Source: Argopecten irradians
Lineage: Eukaryota > Mollusca > Bivalvia > Pectinida > Pectinidae
Direction: 5' to 3'
Length of the DNA: 64,000 nucleotides
NCBI RefSeq assembly: GCF_041381155.1
Contig: NC_091135.1
Location: forward strand, 4,791,620-4,855,619
The notes beneath the pieces were generated by a model, which searched no databases, was not told where the DNA came from, and saw nothing but the letters and a program-made list of their open reading frames with translations. This document shows positions 1 through 12,153 of the stretch, piece by piece (positions within the stretch are counted from its first letter, which is position 1; each line of letters opens with the position of its first letter). Made by a program: the position numbers and the translations under genes.

Positions 1-1440
1 TGGTATACCTGCCAAAATTTTACAACTTGGCTCTGACCCACCATCACTGCCCCTAACAAATTTGGTTAATTTCTGTATAGCAGAAAATAAATTCCCAGAT
101 AGACAAAAGCAGACTCAAGTTACCCCTATTTAAAAAAAATAGGATCCAATGAATGAGGAGAATTATAGACCTGTGAGTGTTTTACCCTCTCTATCTAAAG
201 TTTTTGAACGGATCATCCACAAACCAACTTTGCTCATATTTCGATTCAATTTTTTATCCTTTTCTCGCTGCTTTCAGGAAGGGCTTTGGGTGCCAGACTA
301 CTCGGCTGCGACTCCTGAAGGATTGGCGTCAGGCCTTGAATCGCAATAGATATGTTGGTGCCAAGGAAATGGATCTATCTAAGGCCTTTGAATGCCTCCT
401 GATGGACTGTTGGTGGAGAAGCTGCGGGCATATGGACTTAATAGTTCATCATAAGATCTTGTCCGCAGGTACTTCAGCAACAGGCTCCAACGGACTAGTC
501 TGCAGGGGCCCAATACCAGTGACTGGAAGCAGCTGGCTAAGGGAGTAAGGGTCGATTGTTGGCCCACTTTTGTTTAACATTTTCATTAATGACATGTTTT
601 ACCAAATAGAAAAATGTAATTTATATAACTATGCAGATGACAACACCCTTTCTTTTGCCAGCAATGACAATATCACTCTTTCAAATACAATGGGAAAAGA
701 GAGTCAGAATTTGATAAATTGGTTTGATAAAAATGGGATGCAGGCAAATCCGGAAAAAAATTCAAGCAACCTGTTTATGCAAAAGAACTGTAAACCTCAT
801 CCCTTCCTTCAACATTGGCAACCAAGAAATTCAATGTGAAGGTTCTGTAATATTATTGGGTGTTGACATCGACTCTGATTTAAAATTTGATTTATATATT
901 GCCAACATTTGTAGACAAGCCTCAAAACAACTTTGTATTTTAAACAGAATTGGCTGTTATCTTAGCAAGAAGTGCAAAATCACTATTTTTAAATCTTTTA
1001 TTTTTCAAACTTTGATATTGCCCTTGAGCATGGCACTTATGTAGTATGAAAACGCAAGAAAACCAGAGAAGATTCAGGAAAGGGCTGTTCGTTTCATTGA
1101 AAGTGATTTTACTAGCCCTCTACACATACTGTTAGAAAGAAATAAGTGCTATTTCCTTCATGTTAGGAGAATACGAAGTATGGCCGTTGAAGTTTTAAAG
1201 ATTTTACTTGGTATTAGTCCACATTATAATGCGTAAATTTTGTAGTCTCACATTACACTTTTAGACATGACTTCACGGCAAAAGTACCACAGGTCAGGAC
1301 CACAAGTTATGGCAAGAAATCGTTCCGTTTTGAGGCATTCCAGGTGTAGAATAGTCTTCCGAATGATATCAGAATGGCCGAATCCATCACTGTCTTCAGA
1401 AAGAAGCAACATTTGTACCAACTACGATTTTTTGTAAATA
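1..1440 (+). mobile_element. LINE fragment (CR1/Jockey-like reverse transcriptase), copy A
   Basis: The plus strand encodes pieces of a non-LTR reverse transcriptase in several frames. They include a YRPVSVLPSLSKVFERII block (about 165-220), a DLSKAFECL block (about 370-400), FNIFINDM (570-600) and the catalytic YADD at 630-641. The C-terminal 'thumb' region follows to about 1430. No LTR, protease or integrase is visible. Several frame breaks and stops separate the pieces, so it is inactive. The 5' part lies beyond the window edge; the full 5' extent is seen in copy B. The 3' end is not sharply defined. Confidence 0.9.
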
Positions 1441-2589
1441 TTGAACTTATTTGTTGCTTTCTGTGTTTTTCCTGCTGCTTTTAATGCATATCTTACTTTA
1501 GTTTTGTTTATTTTGTTTTTTAGATGCTTATTTTTATTGCTTGTGTCACAAATGTCAGTCTTATTAGTGTACTCTTAATTATTTTCTTAGATGTTGTATT
1601 GCTGTTTTAGAGTATGCTTTAGACCTATCCACATTGATCCGCCATCTTGAAATTTTAGAGTTATCCTCCCTTTGATCGGAGTAAGACACTTCCAGCTTAC
1701 ACCTATCTGCATTTTTGAGTCGATGAATCGATTTTTCCCGATTTGTTACACGTTTCTTTGCTGTGTTGTTGGTAAAACTTTTTGAACTACATATATGTAT
1801 GTGTTTTTTCTCGTAGATATTGGATAGTTTCCCCACTTTTTCGTTCATTTTTTGAGTGGGCGTGAGTGGATATTAAAAGATTCATTGGAGGGTCCATTCG
1901 ACTTCATGAGTCCGATCCTACGTCTTCCACCTTTCCGGAGACTGTATTAAAGCATGGCGAAATTAACATGTGGTAATACACTGGTCACTGTAATGTTATC
2001 ACTAAAACATCTAACATATGTATATAGATTGCAAATTTTAAAAAAGGAACTGTGTATTCTCTAGCAATTCCAAACTTGAAAATCATGATGTCCCTCTACA
2101 AACTGTTTTTGCCACTGATTTTATGTTATACATGTAGTGTATGAATTACTTTTAAAGTAGCTATAAACTTTATAGCTAGTTTAAAAGTAATTCGTAAGTG
2201 TATGATCCTAATTGGTGACTGATTAACTTATAACGCACTGTGTACATGTACCTTTGATTGATTATAGGCAAGGCTATTATAATATAGGACTCTTTCATTT
2301 CATTTGGAATCATTTTTACTCAAAACCTAATACAAGTTGTCAATATCTGGTATACGTGTCATCATTCAAACAAATGAATTACTGTGTGGTTGTTGTTGTA
2401 TTTGAATTGGACACAGAAAGAATAAACTGTAGATTAAGGATTGTGTATTTTTATTTATTTTTTTTCATTATAAAAATCACCTTTCAAACCAAAAGTATCA
2501 ATAGGATAACATTTGTGCATACATATATTAATAAAACTGTTAAAACTTACCATCTATTAATAAAACTGTTAAAACTTACCATAGCTGTG
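1441..2589. other. No gene seen (copy A), LINE 3' flank
   Basis: AT-rich DNA also present in copy B at about 37461-38604. A minus-strand open frame at 1579-1848 is kept in both copies but matches no family I recognise, and three of its residues differ between copies. A short inverted repeat (about 2140-2195, TAAAAGTAATTC arms) lies here. Nothing else is supportable. Confidence 0.5.
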
Positions 2590-2843
2590 CACAGGGATCT
2601 GAGAATTAGTCACAGATTATATAATTATGGACTCACCAGAGTGCCCGAAGACCATATTTAGGCTTTTTAGGGGTCTAGATCAAAAATCGGTAAAATTCAT
2701 ACTCTACATAGTACTATATAAGAGTATATAGAGTATGTTTTTATCGATTTTTGATCTAGACCCCTAAAACGCCTAAAATGGTCTTAGGGCACCCTTGTGG
2801 GTCCATAATTATATAATCTGTGACTAATTCTCAGATCTATGTG
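2590..2843. mobile_element. Palindromic MITE, family 1, copy A
   Basis: A ~254-bp near-perfect palindrome. It opens CACAGGGATCTGAGAATTAG and closes with the complement (CTCAGATCTATGTG). It includes a 'ggactcaccagagtgccc' block that recurs inverted in the right half, with a short TATA-rich centre. There is no coding capacity. Other copies lie at 16843 and 21215, and at the corresponding sites in copy B. Confidence 0.85.
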
Positions 2844-2859
2844 TCACTGTACATGTGCT

Positions 2860-4300
2860 GTCAATGTTTCTGCTACTTGTAATAGTTTGAATCAATTGTT
2901 TATGTGAAGCCAAATCTTACATGGATTATTTGAATTGTACCTTGAAAGGTTTGCTTTCTCCTGAAAGACTTGGTAAATAATGAAGGTCTATTCAATGCAA
3001 TCAGAAACATTCAATGCCATTCATCATCCCTTTAGTAGGTGTTTAGCACGCTGGTAAGTCAAAGACCCACTATAGACTAATATATGGAAATATAAGTCTA
3101 TAGTGGGTCTTTGACTTATCAACGTCCTAAACACCTATGCTTTAGGAAGATAAATGTATTCTAAGATAATTTATATTCAAAATGAAATGGAAACGCTCTC
3201 TTTACTTCATCGTATTTTTTTTAATGTATTCAGATATACATGAGTGAATCCTGAATATGAACATAGTTTCAAATAAAAATACATTTGAATGATCTACATG
3301 TAAATCTTAAAAGTTGGTAAGCAAATGACAACAAAAGGTAATCAGTGGTAGGCGGTGCTCGTCTAAATGAAGATGAAGCTGAGAGAATGTACATGTATGT
3401 ACTTAATGTGTGTATATTTATGTGAGTTTTATTCCACCGCCTTCATGAAGAAGTTAAAATCTCTTCCATTGTTATGTGTTTACATATTAAAGTACATTGT
3501 CAACAATTAATCAACGTATTTAATGTTTAATGTAACTACAGAATCAGGGATCCTATATACAAATAATAATACATGCACATACATCATACCATGCTGTGAT
3601 ACAAATATACTATGATGATGCATGATACTGCAGTTATTGATATAAAAATGCACAGAATAAAGTATTTTTTTTCTCTTTTTAGAACATAGTACATTGTAAC
3701 TATGCTAGAAATCCATCTATATATGAATCACATTTTAGCCAGTGTGGTACCTTCATACTTCATGTAACACAGAATCAGGGATCCTATATATCAAAAAACG
3801 GGAAAGAAAACTTGGCTTATCTACACATGTATTGTATGTATTTTTTATTTATTATATATAGATACAATACACTTACGTTTAGGCTGATCAAAGTTCTTAA
3901 GTGACTGATATGTATCTTAGGATATTTTTTTGTAAATTTCTTGTGAAATTTATTATTACAGAAGCTAGCACACGTCCCAAACCAAAAGAAAACTATCTGC
4001 AAATCTTGATATTTCCAATTATTTTTTCAAGCTGGCATAAATCTTGTGCATCATCCTCACTAGCCTTACTGAATTTTCCCTTTCATAGAAATGACCATGA
4101 CAGTGACACACAGCCCATGGCAAACTGTAGAAAAATATTAACACTTAGTATAATATGTAAGGCACTTCATAAATAATGATGATTGTAGGAGAATTGGAAG
4201 ACATACTCGTTTGTTATTTGATATGGAATACGGATGGATAATACATTAGATATTTATGAAAAATGATTGTTTTATATTCTCTTTCAGACATGGATACATA
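2860..4300 (+). repeat. Left arm of a large inverted repeat, copy A
   Basis: This stretch reappears in reverse complement at about 19745-20870. Recognisable shared blocks are 'aatagtttgaatcaatt', 'ccttgaaaggtttgctttc' and 'tatggaatacgg'. The arms differ by tens of percent in places, so the inversion-duplication is much older than the A/B duplication. No gene is seen. The arms also carry MITE family 1 at their outer ends. Confidence 0.75.
3036..3137. mobile_element. Short palindromic MITE, copy A
   Basis: A 102-bp inverted repeat. Left arm TAGGTGTTTAG...GTAAGTCAAAGACCCACTATAGACT, right arm its complement ending CTAAACACCTA. It interrupts a sequence that is continuous in the inverted arm at 20700-20760, which lacks it, so it is an insertion later than the arm duplication. 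Confidence 0.8.
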
Positions 4301-5865
4301 ACCTATACTCTTTTCTATTCAGTGACATATTCCCTACCATTGCTTCCAGAAATGGTTAATTATTATCCAGGTTAGTTTCAAGTAAGGATTTATAAGTGTC
4401 CAAGTCATTGGTTTGAAGATTTTATTGCTCTCAAATGACTGTGACATGGCCTTGGACTAGTATAAAACAAAGTCTCAGAAGTGTACATACATTGTAATAA
4501 CCAAATATGCATTATATATTATATATACCAGGAATAAAATCTAGACTAGGTTTTTATAATAAACTATAGTCCTTTTAAATTTGGGAAAAGTTTATAATAG
4601 CGGCATAATTGGATATTTGACCATTCTCATTTTGGTAGAAAATTATCATTTTTGAAGAAGTGTTGTAACACCTAGAATTTTATTGCAAGATTCAGTAAAA
4701 AAATTTGTTTTAGCTCCATCATAAAAAAGCTTAAGTTTATCGTAGATATATGTAGAAGATGTATGATAAATATGAAAACATTTACAACCATACATGTAAG
4801 TCTTAAAATGTGCTGAAAATAAGACAAATGGGCAATTTTTTTTCACAAAAGTGTTTTTTAGCTTCAAAAGGCGATTTCTTAAGTTTAGAGGAGAATTTCA
4901 GGCATTAAATTTAATTGTTGTAAAAACATAGACATACACTTTCGAATGTTGTCTGCATCTACATTTGTACATGTTTTGATGTACATAATAACTATTCATT
5001 TAATTAAAGACTGTATAGGAAGATAGATTTAAGATTAAATATTTAAACCATGCATACTTTCAGATGTGGTTTATTAGATGACAACTTCAGTCCACATGCT
5101 CATATTTAAAGTTTATTCCAATTGGTTATGATAGTGGGAAATGTTTACATACATACAGTATAGTGTACATAACACAATTTAACAAAATGTTGTTAGGGTA
5201 ACATTAAATACTTTATTCAGTTCAAACACATAAGTTTCACATTCTATCAATAATAATTAGCATAAGCATAGAATTTTATAGCATAAAGGGGTATTTTTCA
5301 TCAAGAACCGTACATGTAAATGGTGAGAGGTCAAACTCTACATGTGCCATGGTCGAAGACACAATATTTATTGATCTATTTCACTGAAAACGGCTACTTG
5401 TAAGTGTTAGAATTAAATCAAAGATCTTGCACACAAATAGACTTTGTACAGTGTAATACCGCCATTATCACACTACCGACGACTTTGAATCGTTTGTATT
5501 AGATATGACTTGACAGTTAACAATATTCTTTCACGTGGTTTAACCAACAGTTCAAGATCCAAACGTAACACACATGTACCTCTAAAGTTTCGTAATTAAC
5601 GTGTTTTACGCGAAAGATCTACTACTAACAATTCTCATCCATGTAAACCGGAAGTTGCTTATCCCGACCCCACTATCGCTTTTCAAAGGGCGATAATAAA
5701 AAAAAATTAGCATGCACCATGTCAATTTTTAACTTTTGCCATTATTGCATGCATGAGCTTTGTGTTTGCATGACTTAACAATTTAGTGTGCCTTCTGTGA
5801 TGCATGCTTCCTCTGAATATCTCTGTGATGTCTCTGTTTATTTTCGTGTAGTAAGAACCTCTCTC
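4301..5865. other. No gene seen (copy A), upstream of UNG exon 1
   Basis: AT-rich DNA shared with copy B (about 40311-41910). A minus-strand open frame at 4646-4867 (B: 40580-40831) is degenerate between copies and not recognised. Near 5640-5700 is a short block (GGGCGATAA, then CGGAAGTTGC upstream) whose complement recurs near 11090-11130. It looks like the end of a mollusc-type MITE. Confidence 0.45.
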
Positions 5866-8214
5866 ATCGGGTATTATCACGAAAATTGAAGAAATTTATA
5901 ATGAATTACAAGTGTTCTAGATCTGAATATTGATATGTTTACTGTAACTTCCCTTTTATATAGATTTGTGTTTCATGAATTGTCTTCGGAAGAACAATTA
6001 TGATTAATATGAAAAGAGATTTCTAAAATATATGTTATCTAATGATGGATTCCTCTTAATGTAAATTGAATTTTGTTGGGAAAATATTTCATTGAGAGGA
6101 ATATTCAAATACCATAATCAGTAGTTGAATAGTAATGATCAACATAAGAAAACCAGTTAATTATCTATATTTATCACACATTGGTACATTGTAATATAGG
6201 ATATGATTATAAAGGAAAATATCTATACATTTATATACATGTACTTTACACCTAAAAGACTAGTACTGGTACTTCAATATCACATTACCTGGCACTTTTG
6301 CTCATTTTTTATTCACAGTAAGACCAACATTTCCTTAGTATTACAGTATATGCTCTGAACAACTGTAAAAATGCATACTATATATGGACGTTTAGGAAAG
6401 CAATAGATGTATAATTGTAGTTTTGTTAAACACATCACTGTATGAAGATACACATAGGAATTTTAGTTCTGAAGGTTTTGCAACTACAGACATTGTTTTG
6501 AAATGCATACTCATTGGAAAAAAGTACAATAAGAAACATTAATTTATGTGTTTAATTCACATAATATGGTAGCAATAGGGAGTTGAAAAGTAAACTGCGA
6601 AGTCTACAGTGTAGCCTTGGAATTATAGTTGGTATATATTAAACATATTGTAAATCATCATGTTTTGGAACAATTATGCAAATTTAGAAATTTCTATACC
6701 AAATTTGTCTCTGTCTATGCATGCTATATCAGAAATATCATTGCAATATTTAAAAAAAGTGACCACTATACTTTATATCATGATCATTTACCCTAGCTTT
6801 TGGATGATTTTGTACTAAAGAATTGTGACCAAATTTTACTTATTTCAGTTTCATGATATGTTGTTAAAATGTCAAATATTGTCTATCTAGTAGTTACTTT
6901 TTGTCACTTATTTGTCACTTATTAACTTGAATGTTTACGACAATTGGAGCAACAGTTGGATCTGTCACCTGAATATAGCATTTCATCAAATCCAAAGTAT
7001 TTCAGTATCTGAGACCGGAGACAGGTGGGGGTGTTTCTACACAAGTCTTGCATGTCTTTTGTAATGCCTGGTCTGTTTGATGCTATGTCATTGTTGTTGT
7101 AATACAGAACAGCATGTGCTGCTTGACTGGATCGCCCTGCACGCCCTGACTCTTGCACATATACTTCTCTATTGTTCTAGGAGGTCTAAAGTGAATCACT
7201 CTACTTACACTCTTAGCATTTAAACCCATTCCGAGGGCCACTGTAGCCAAGACAAGTCGAAGCTTGGGTTTCTCGAGACACAGTTCGTAATCTTTAAAAA
7301 ATACGGTTTTCTGGAATAGGGTTATCTCTTGGATCATATGCATCATGTCCCAATTTCTTTTCGATATATTTGAAACAATAACCAAGGGAATCTAAACTTT
7401 CCACATACACAATAGTTACAGGAAATTGGCCTCGTTGTTTTTTTAACTTTTCACACAACGGTGAAATCAAATCATCAAACTTATCAAGTTTCCTGATATT
7501 TGGCAACCTTGTCTTCTTTTCGTAGAAAATGTTTGGACGGTCAGGGTTACACACTAACTATTTTTACATTTCTAAATTGTAAAATTCTCATGAGGTGATC
7601 TAACCCATCTTTTGTAGCTGTTTGCTGTTAATGCGAGGTGAGGAATGTCAGGAAAAAGAGCGGTCAAATCCCCCAGTTTATTGAAACTTGGTCGAAACTC
7701 ATCACCCCTGTAATTAAAATGTTAAATGTGGGCGTCGCCATCTTTGTTTACCTTACCAACATGATAAAATTTGTGATTTTTCAGAAAATACATCATATGC
7801 ATTTTTCTTATATTAAACATTCGTAGAACAATAATTATTATCATATATCAAAGTAATGAGGTAATTTAGAAACGAATTAAACACATTAAGTACGTTTTTT
7901 AGATGTACTTTATTATTGGGAATTTTACTTCGTCTGAACCGCATTTCCATAAAATCTGCGCATATCAATACGCTCACATCCAAGGGTAATATCCCCGAGG
8001 AGTTCCGGGTGGGCGACGCCCACATTTGACATGTGTTGCCAAATGGCATTAAATCAATACGGTGTTTCTTTCGATCTGAAAGCGGAACGGAAGCGCGTTT
8101 TAGAACATATATTAAGTAGACAAGATACTGTCGCGTGACGAAATATCTTAAAATAAACAAGTAGTTCGCTGTTGACATCAGAGGTGTATTTTCGTGATAA
8201 TACCCGATGAGTTC
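5866..8214. mobile_element. Copy-A-only block with short inverted ends, carrying the RecQ remnant
   Basis: Homology with copy B stops near 5866 and resumes around UNG exon 1. The block begins with 'catcgggtattatcacgaaa' (about 5867-5887), and its exact complement sits at about 8190-8210. That is what a TIR transposon or an inverted insertion would show. A related motif (CCCGGAACTCCTCGGGGATAT on the minus strand) lies near 7985-8010. No target duplication could be assigned. Calling it one element is inference. Confidence 0.4.
6922..7712 (-). pseudogene. RecQ-family DNA helicase remnant
   Basis: Minus-strand pieces match the second half of a RecQ-type superfamily 2 helicase. Reading 5' to 3' there is an FRPSFNKLGDLTALFPDIP block with the motif III-like ALTA (about 7710-7630). 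The start of RecA domain 2 follows (NPDRPNIFYE, near 7540; VTIVYVESL, near 7420). Then come motif V (LATVALGMGLNAKSV, about 7240-7200), motif VI (ESGRAGRS, 7155-7130) and a zinc-binding-like tail (CRNTPTCLRSQILKYFG...CCSNC) ending at 6922. The ATP-binding Walker A and DEAH parts are missing. An acceptor-like 'ttttaattacag' precedes the first block. Frames are broken in several places. This insert is absent from copy B. Confidence 0.8.
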
Positions 8215-8380
8215 AGGATGATTACACACTCCCTGACGCGGGAGTAATTATTATTCAACAGAAATAAATGTAACTATCATCGTATTAAGAAAAATAATCA
8301 CACTGCTAACATGATTTAATTGAATTTAAAAAAATATACAAGCATTTTTTTGTTAAAAAACAAACAAATTCTCATGTTAC
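7713..8380. other. No gene confirmed; upstream flank of UNG exon 1 (copy A)
   Basis: It holds a minus-strand open frame (7813-8229) with an RNSSGILPLD-like stretch I associate only loosely with mollusc repeats. It also holds the inverted terminal motif at 8190. It has no clear counterpart upstream of exon 1 in copy B (41915-42008). Confidence 0.35.
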
Positions 8381-8720
8381 GTGTTGCAAGTTGATATCCA
8401 TTTAATTCTCAATACGAACACCTCAACCATAGTCACACACCTTAAAACTCAACCACAAGTAGATCGGCCGCTGATAATAACAGGAAATAGTCTCTGCTTG
8501 TCTGTCCGTCTTCTAAGTATCTATTCAATATCAAACATGTTTCCATTAAACCTATATCAACATCTAGGGGACAACAGCTGGAGAATTGAACTAGAGACGG
8601 AATTTACAAAAGACTACTTTAAAGAGCTTGAGCACAAATTAGAAGAAGATGATGAGGACAAGACTTTCCCTCCACGAGACTTAATTTTCCATGCCTTTAA
8701 TTAAAACTCCATTGGACAAG
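8381..8720 (+). other. UNG: UNG copy A exon 1
   Basis: Ends ...CATTGGACAAG then donor GTAGGT. An open frame runs from ATG 8381; a second in-frame ATG near 8536 corresponds to MARYN in copy B. The stretch IITGNS...SNM before that second ATG changes between copies only by replacements, which suggests it is translated. A TAA is met at AFN-stop, one extra base before the donor. Confidence 0.75.
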
Positions 8721-9208
8721 GTAGGTGGAATTTAAAATATAATTATTACTTACCTGATAAGGACATATGTTTGACTTATATACTTATGTCTATTTAACTT
8801 GTTAAACAGGGATCATTTTGTTACGCAAATGGAGGATTCTGTGAAATGAAAATGGATAAAGTTGATTTAATAATCAAAGTACTGAAAGTACTAAATGGCT
8901 CGGTCTCGATGACAGGAGGAATATATTTCTAAGGTCAACACTTTCTTTTGGCAATAAGAAATACATTTGGCTGGTGTTATTTCCTGCAGTTTTTAGTTTT
9001 GAGGATTCCTTGGACACCAAGGTATAAAATAAGAGACACATGCTAAAATCTTGGGAGCCCATTCTAATATTTCCTATGATGGTACATGTTTATGCCAAAT
9101 GATTTTATAGCATTTTAAACATTTTCCTTGTTAATTTGATGTCAATGAAAATATCCATTCTGAATTGCTATTCTCATCAATTTCCTGGGACCACAGTGTC
9201 ATGATCAG

Positions 9209-10125
9209 TTAACAAGTATTGTTTTGCAGCAGAGACAGACAAGAGGCATATTTTTCTATGCCAAAATGTCTTAAATATAGAATATATCTGTCCTCTAGAA
9301 GACTTACCAATATAGTCATACCATTTCTGAATAAATTGGCCAATTGGTTTACTTTTAACAAGTTTTTGTAATTATATATTCTATTGTAAAACAGCAAGTT
9401 GATTGATATATCCAAACATAATTTAAACCAGCTCTGGATAAAATATCTTCAACATATTACAGCCATTATAAAACACTGGTCCAGTTTCATATAAAATATA
9501 CATTAATTTATAAATGTTACTTGATGTTATGAAGTTATGGCCAAAAGTAATCATTCTACATTTTATTTCAATATCAATTGGGTATCTTGTTAGCTCGCCA
9601 TAGACCATGATTGTTTGTACACTTTCTTAAAGATTTTTTTACAAAAGTACAAATGAATTTGTTTACAACATTTGTATTTTCAAATCCCCATTCTTCTGAC
9701 GAGTATAATAAAACTGGCATTACAAGTGAATAAAAAAATTTCAGTTTAAGATCAACAGGAAGAGATACATTCCGTAGTTTCTTAAAATAGCAAACAAGGA
9801 TTTAATTGTTTATTCAGCAGTTTTTCCCTTTCTTTTGAAAACACTACCATTAGTATTAAAAATATACCTAGATATGTATACCCTTCTTATTAATCTAATT
9901 CCATATTCCATAAAGTAAACTGGTGTTGTTGGGCCAATTTACGTTTTGAGAATATTACAACTTTTATCTTTCTGATATTAAGTTTTAATTTCCATAAATC
10001 GCAATATTGTTCAAATTCATTTAACATTTGTTATAGACCATCAGATGTTTCTGATATCAAAACAGTGTCATCGGCATATAAAAAGATAAAAAATTTGTAT
10101 TGTATATATGGAATTTTAAGATAAT
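9209..10125 (-). mobile_element. LINE fragment in UNG intron 1, copy A (minus)
   Basis: Minus-strand pieces of a non-LTR reverse transcriptase: [10 protein letters not shown] (YADD at 10067-10078), then [16 protein letters not shown] (9608 downward), [15 protein letters not shown] and QFIQKW-like C-terminal pieces. The C-terminal blocks match those of the LINE at 55223 ([16 protein letters not shown]). 5' truncated near 10125, with multiple frame breaks. Antisense to UNG. Confidence 0.85.
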
Positions 10126-10306
10126 ATGAAACTACCACCACATCTCCATTTCGCCCCGAAATTGATTTGCTCCCGATCTAATATGATTCCAATTACAGAA
10201 ATCATTATTGTAACAATTTTGATGCTTGAGGTGAGATATTGATTTCATTTTTTCCGTTGCGGGATAACTGTCACTAGTAGGGTCTAAATGTGTGGGGCGA
10301 ACCAAC

Positions 10307-10384
10307 TTCGGAGCGAAATATTTTCGGGACGAAAAGTCTAGATACTTCGGAGCGAAATATTTTCGGGACGAAAAGTCTAGATAC
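10307..10384. repeat. Two 39-bp tandem units, copy A only
   Basis: The unit CTTCGGAGCGAAATATTTTC...GTCTAGATA occurs twice here and once in copy B (about 43965-44003). Confidence 0.8.
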
Positions 10385-10657
10385 ATCTTAAGCAATTCAC
10401 GTAAAAATTCAAACAAAAGATCATTTGGATAGTGTACATGGTAAGGATATGAAAGCAGTAATCTGCTCTTCCCATTTCAACATTACAGATACGCTTATTT
10501 CAGTAACTTTCATTTTCAAAATTTGCGATTTAAAATTGCCGGTAAAATCAAAGTTGTTGAATACACTGCCGCTAGGAGTGCTAGTATCTGTGAGCAATTT
10601 CTAAACCAATCATATTGAGGAAATTGACTGAAAGAGAATTTGCTCCATGATCACAAA

Positions 10658-10680
10658 GGCGAGGTCGTAATGACCTCGCC
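10658..10680. repeat. Perfect 9-bp-arm hairpin, copy A
   Basis: GGCGAGGTC, five bases, then its exact complement, followed by A6 and GGGCG. B has it unchanged at 44311-44333. Function unknown. Confidence 0.7.
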
Positions 10681-10684
10681 AAAA

Positions 10685-11892
10685 AAGGGCGTCATAATTT
10701 TACATGGCAACATCACTAATGCAACTTTTCACATTATTACTCAAATGGAAACAAATTTCATTATCTAAATGTTTGTAAAAGTCACAAAAAATCATCTCTA
10801 TTGCTTACTATGGAGCTAAAAATAGAACACAGATAAAATCTCAGTTATATAGTGAAAAAGAGTTTGGTCTAGTTGTAATCGGGCTGTGTGTGTCCGATAG
10901 GTAGTTGACAAATCTCGCCAGTCTTGAACCCAGCACCTGACGTTGTACAGGTGTTTTACGTAGCTGATGACTGTAGATGACATGTATGTTTAAATGCATG
11001 TACTCGCCAAGAGCCACATTTCCTGGTAGTATACTTTTACTGTCAGTGACCTACTCCAACGATGTATAGACCTATCTGGCTATCCATATAACTTTTTTTG
11101 AGTTATCGCCCTTTGTAAAGCGAAAGTGGCGCATGGAGTAAACAATGGTAGCCCTATTCTGTTAATTTTCGTTCTCAAACAGTTATTTTTAATCATATTA
11201 GTTATTATCTAAATATTTACGTTGGTTATAATTGTTTTACTGTTATTATTCAAATTTTAGTTTTTTTTTACTAATAGCACGTTATCATTTTCTAGCTCAC
11301 GTTATATGTTTGCTACTGACTTATCTTTACCTTTGCACGCGTTAGTCTTTTATAAATGATGTTAGATTCAGTGGCTGATGTTATTATTGATTGTGCATGG
11401 TTATTATTTTAATTTCCCTTGTTATTGCCAGCATGTTACGTGATTTTTATGTGGAATTTTGTTAGCATCAACAGAACATGTGATTATTTACATGACCGCG
11501 TTACGATTAAGTTAAAAAAGTTATTTTTCCGTGAAAGCGTTATTTTTCCATGCAAATACCGCTTCTCCATTCTCCATTGTTCTCAGTGACCCCCTATGGC
11601 GACAGCGCAGTGAGCCGGCGGGCGAGCTTCGCTAGTGTGTTGATCACCGACCCATGACGAGAGCACGGCTGGCAATATAAGTCGACTATATCGCTACCGC
11701 ATCGCATGTGCTGTGCGATCTGTGCAACACAACATGTATATAGTTTTCAGCTACTATATTTACCAAACTTTACTCCGGAGTTTGCATTCATTGTTTAAAT
11801 TCATAGAAAATTCTTTTCCATTTCTTGGTCGTCTTTGTAATGATTTATGTATAAGGGTTTGTGATGGATTTTGTCATTACTTAACTATACTG
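10685..11892. other. No gene confirmed (UNG intron 1, copy A)
   Basis: Shared with copy B (about 44338-45530). In B a minus-strand frame of 102 codons (44353-44661) is open but unrecognised, and A does not keep it open. A GC-richer patch at about 11585-11710 with 'aatataag' resembles a promoter, perhaps belonging to the LINE just downstream, but this is weak. Confidence 0.4.
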
Positions 11893-12152
11893 TAGTTCTA
11901 ATTTGACACGTACCTGTTCCTTGATGATTGGTTTGACGTCACAAATAGCGTAAAACATAGTTCTAATTTGACACGTACCTGTTCCTTGATGATTGGTTTG
12001 ACGTCACAAATAGCGTAAAACATAGTTCTAATTTGACACGTACCTGTTCCTTGATGATTGGTTTGACGTCACAAATAGCGTAAAACATAGTTCTAATTTG
12101 ACACGTACCTGTTCCTTGATGATTGGTTTGACGTCACAAATAGCGTAAAACA
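11893..12152 (+). repeat. Four tandem 65-bp units each with a CRE-like TGACGTCA, copy A
   Basis: Four essentially identical 65-bp units (starts 11893, 11958, 12023, 12088). Each contains GATTGG, an inverted CCAAT box, and a perfect palindrome TGACGTCA, the cAMP-response-element core. It lies directly upstream of the LINE fragment at 12154. Copy B has one unit. Enhancer activity is inference. Confidence 0.92.
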
Positions 12153-12153
12153 A

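Noticed and set aside
1-1440. Reverse transcriptase as evidence of a retrovirus or LTR element
   Set aside because: The YADD-type domain, C-terminal Cys-rich tails and missing LTR, protease and integrase fit non-LTR LINEs.
1579-1848. Minus open frame kept in both copies (also 37608-37877)
   Set aside because: Low base divergence between copies makes an open frame of this length unsurprising; no family recognised, and all three differences are replacements.
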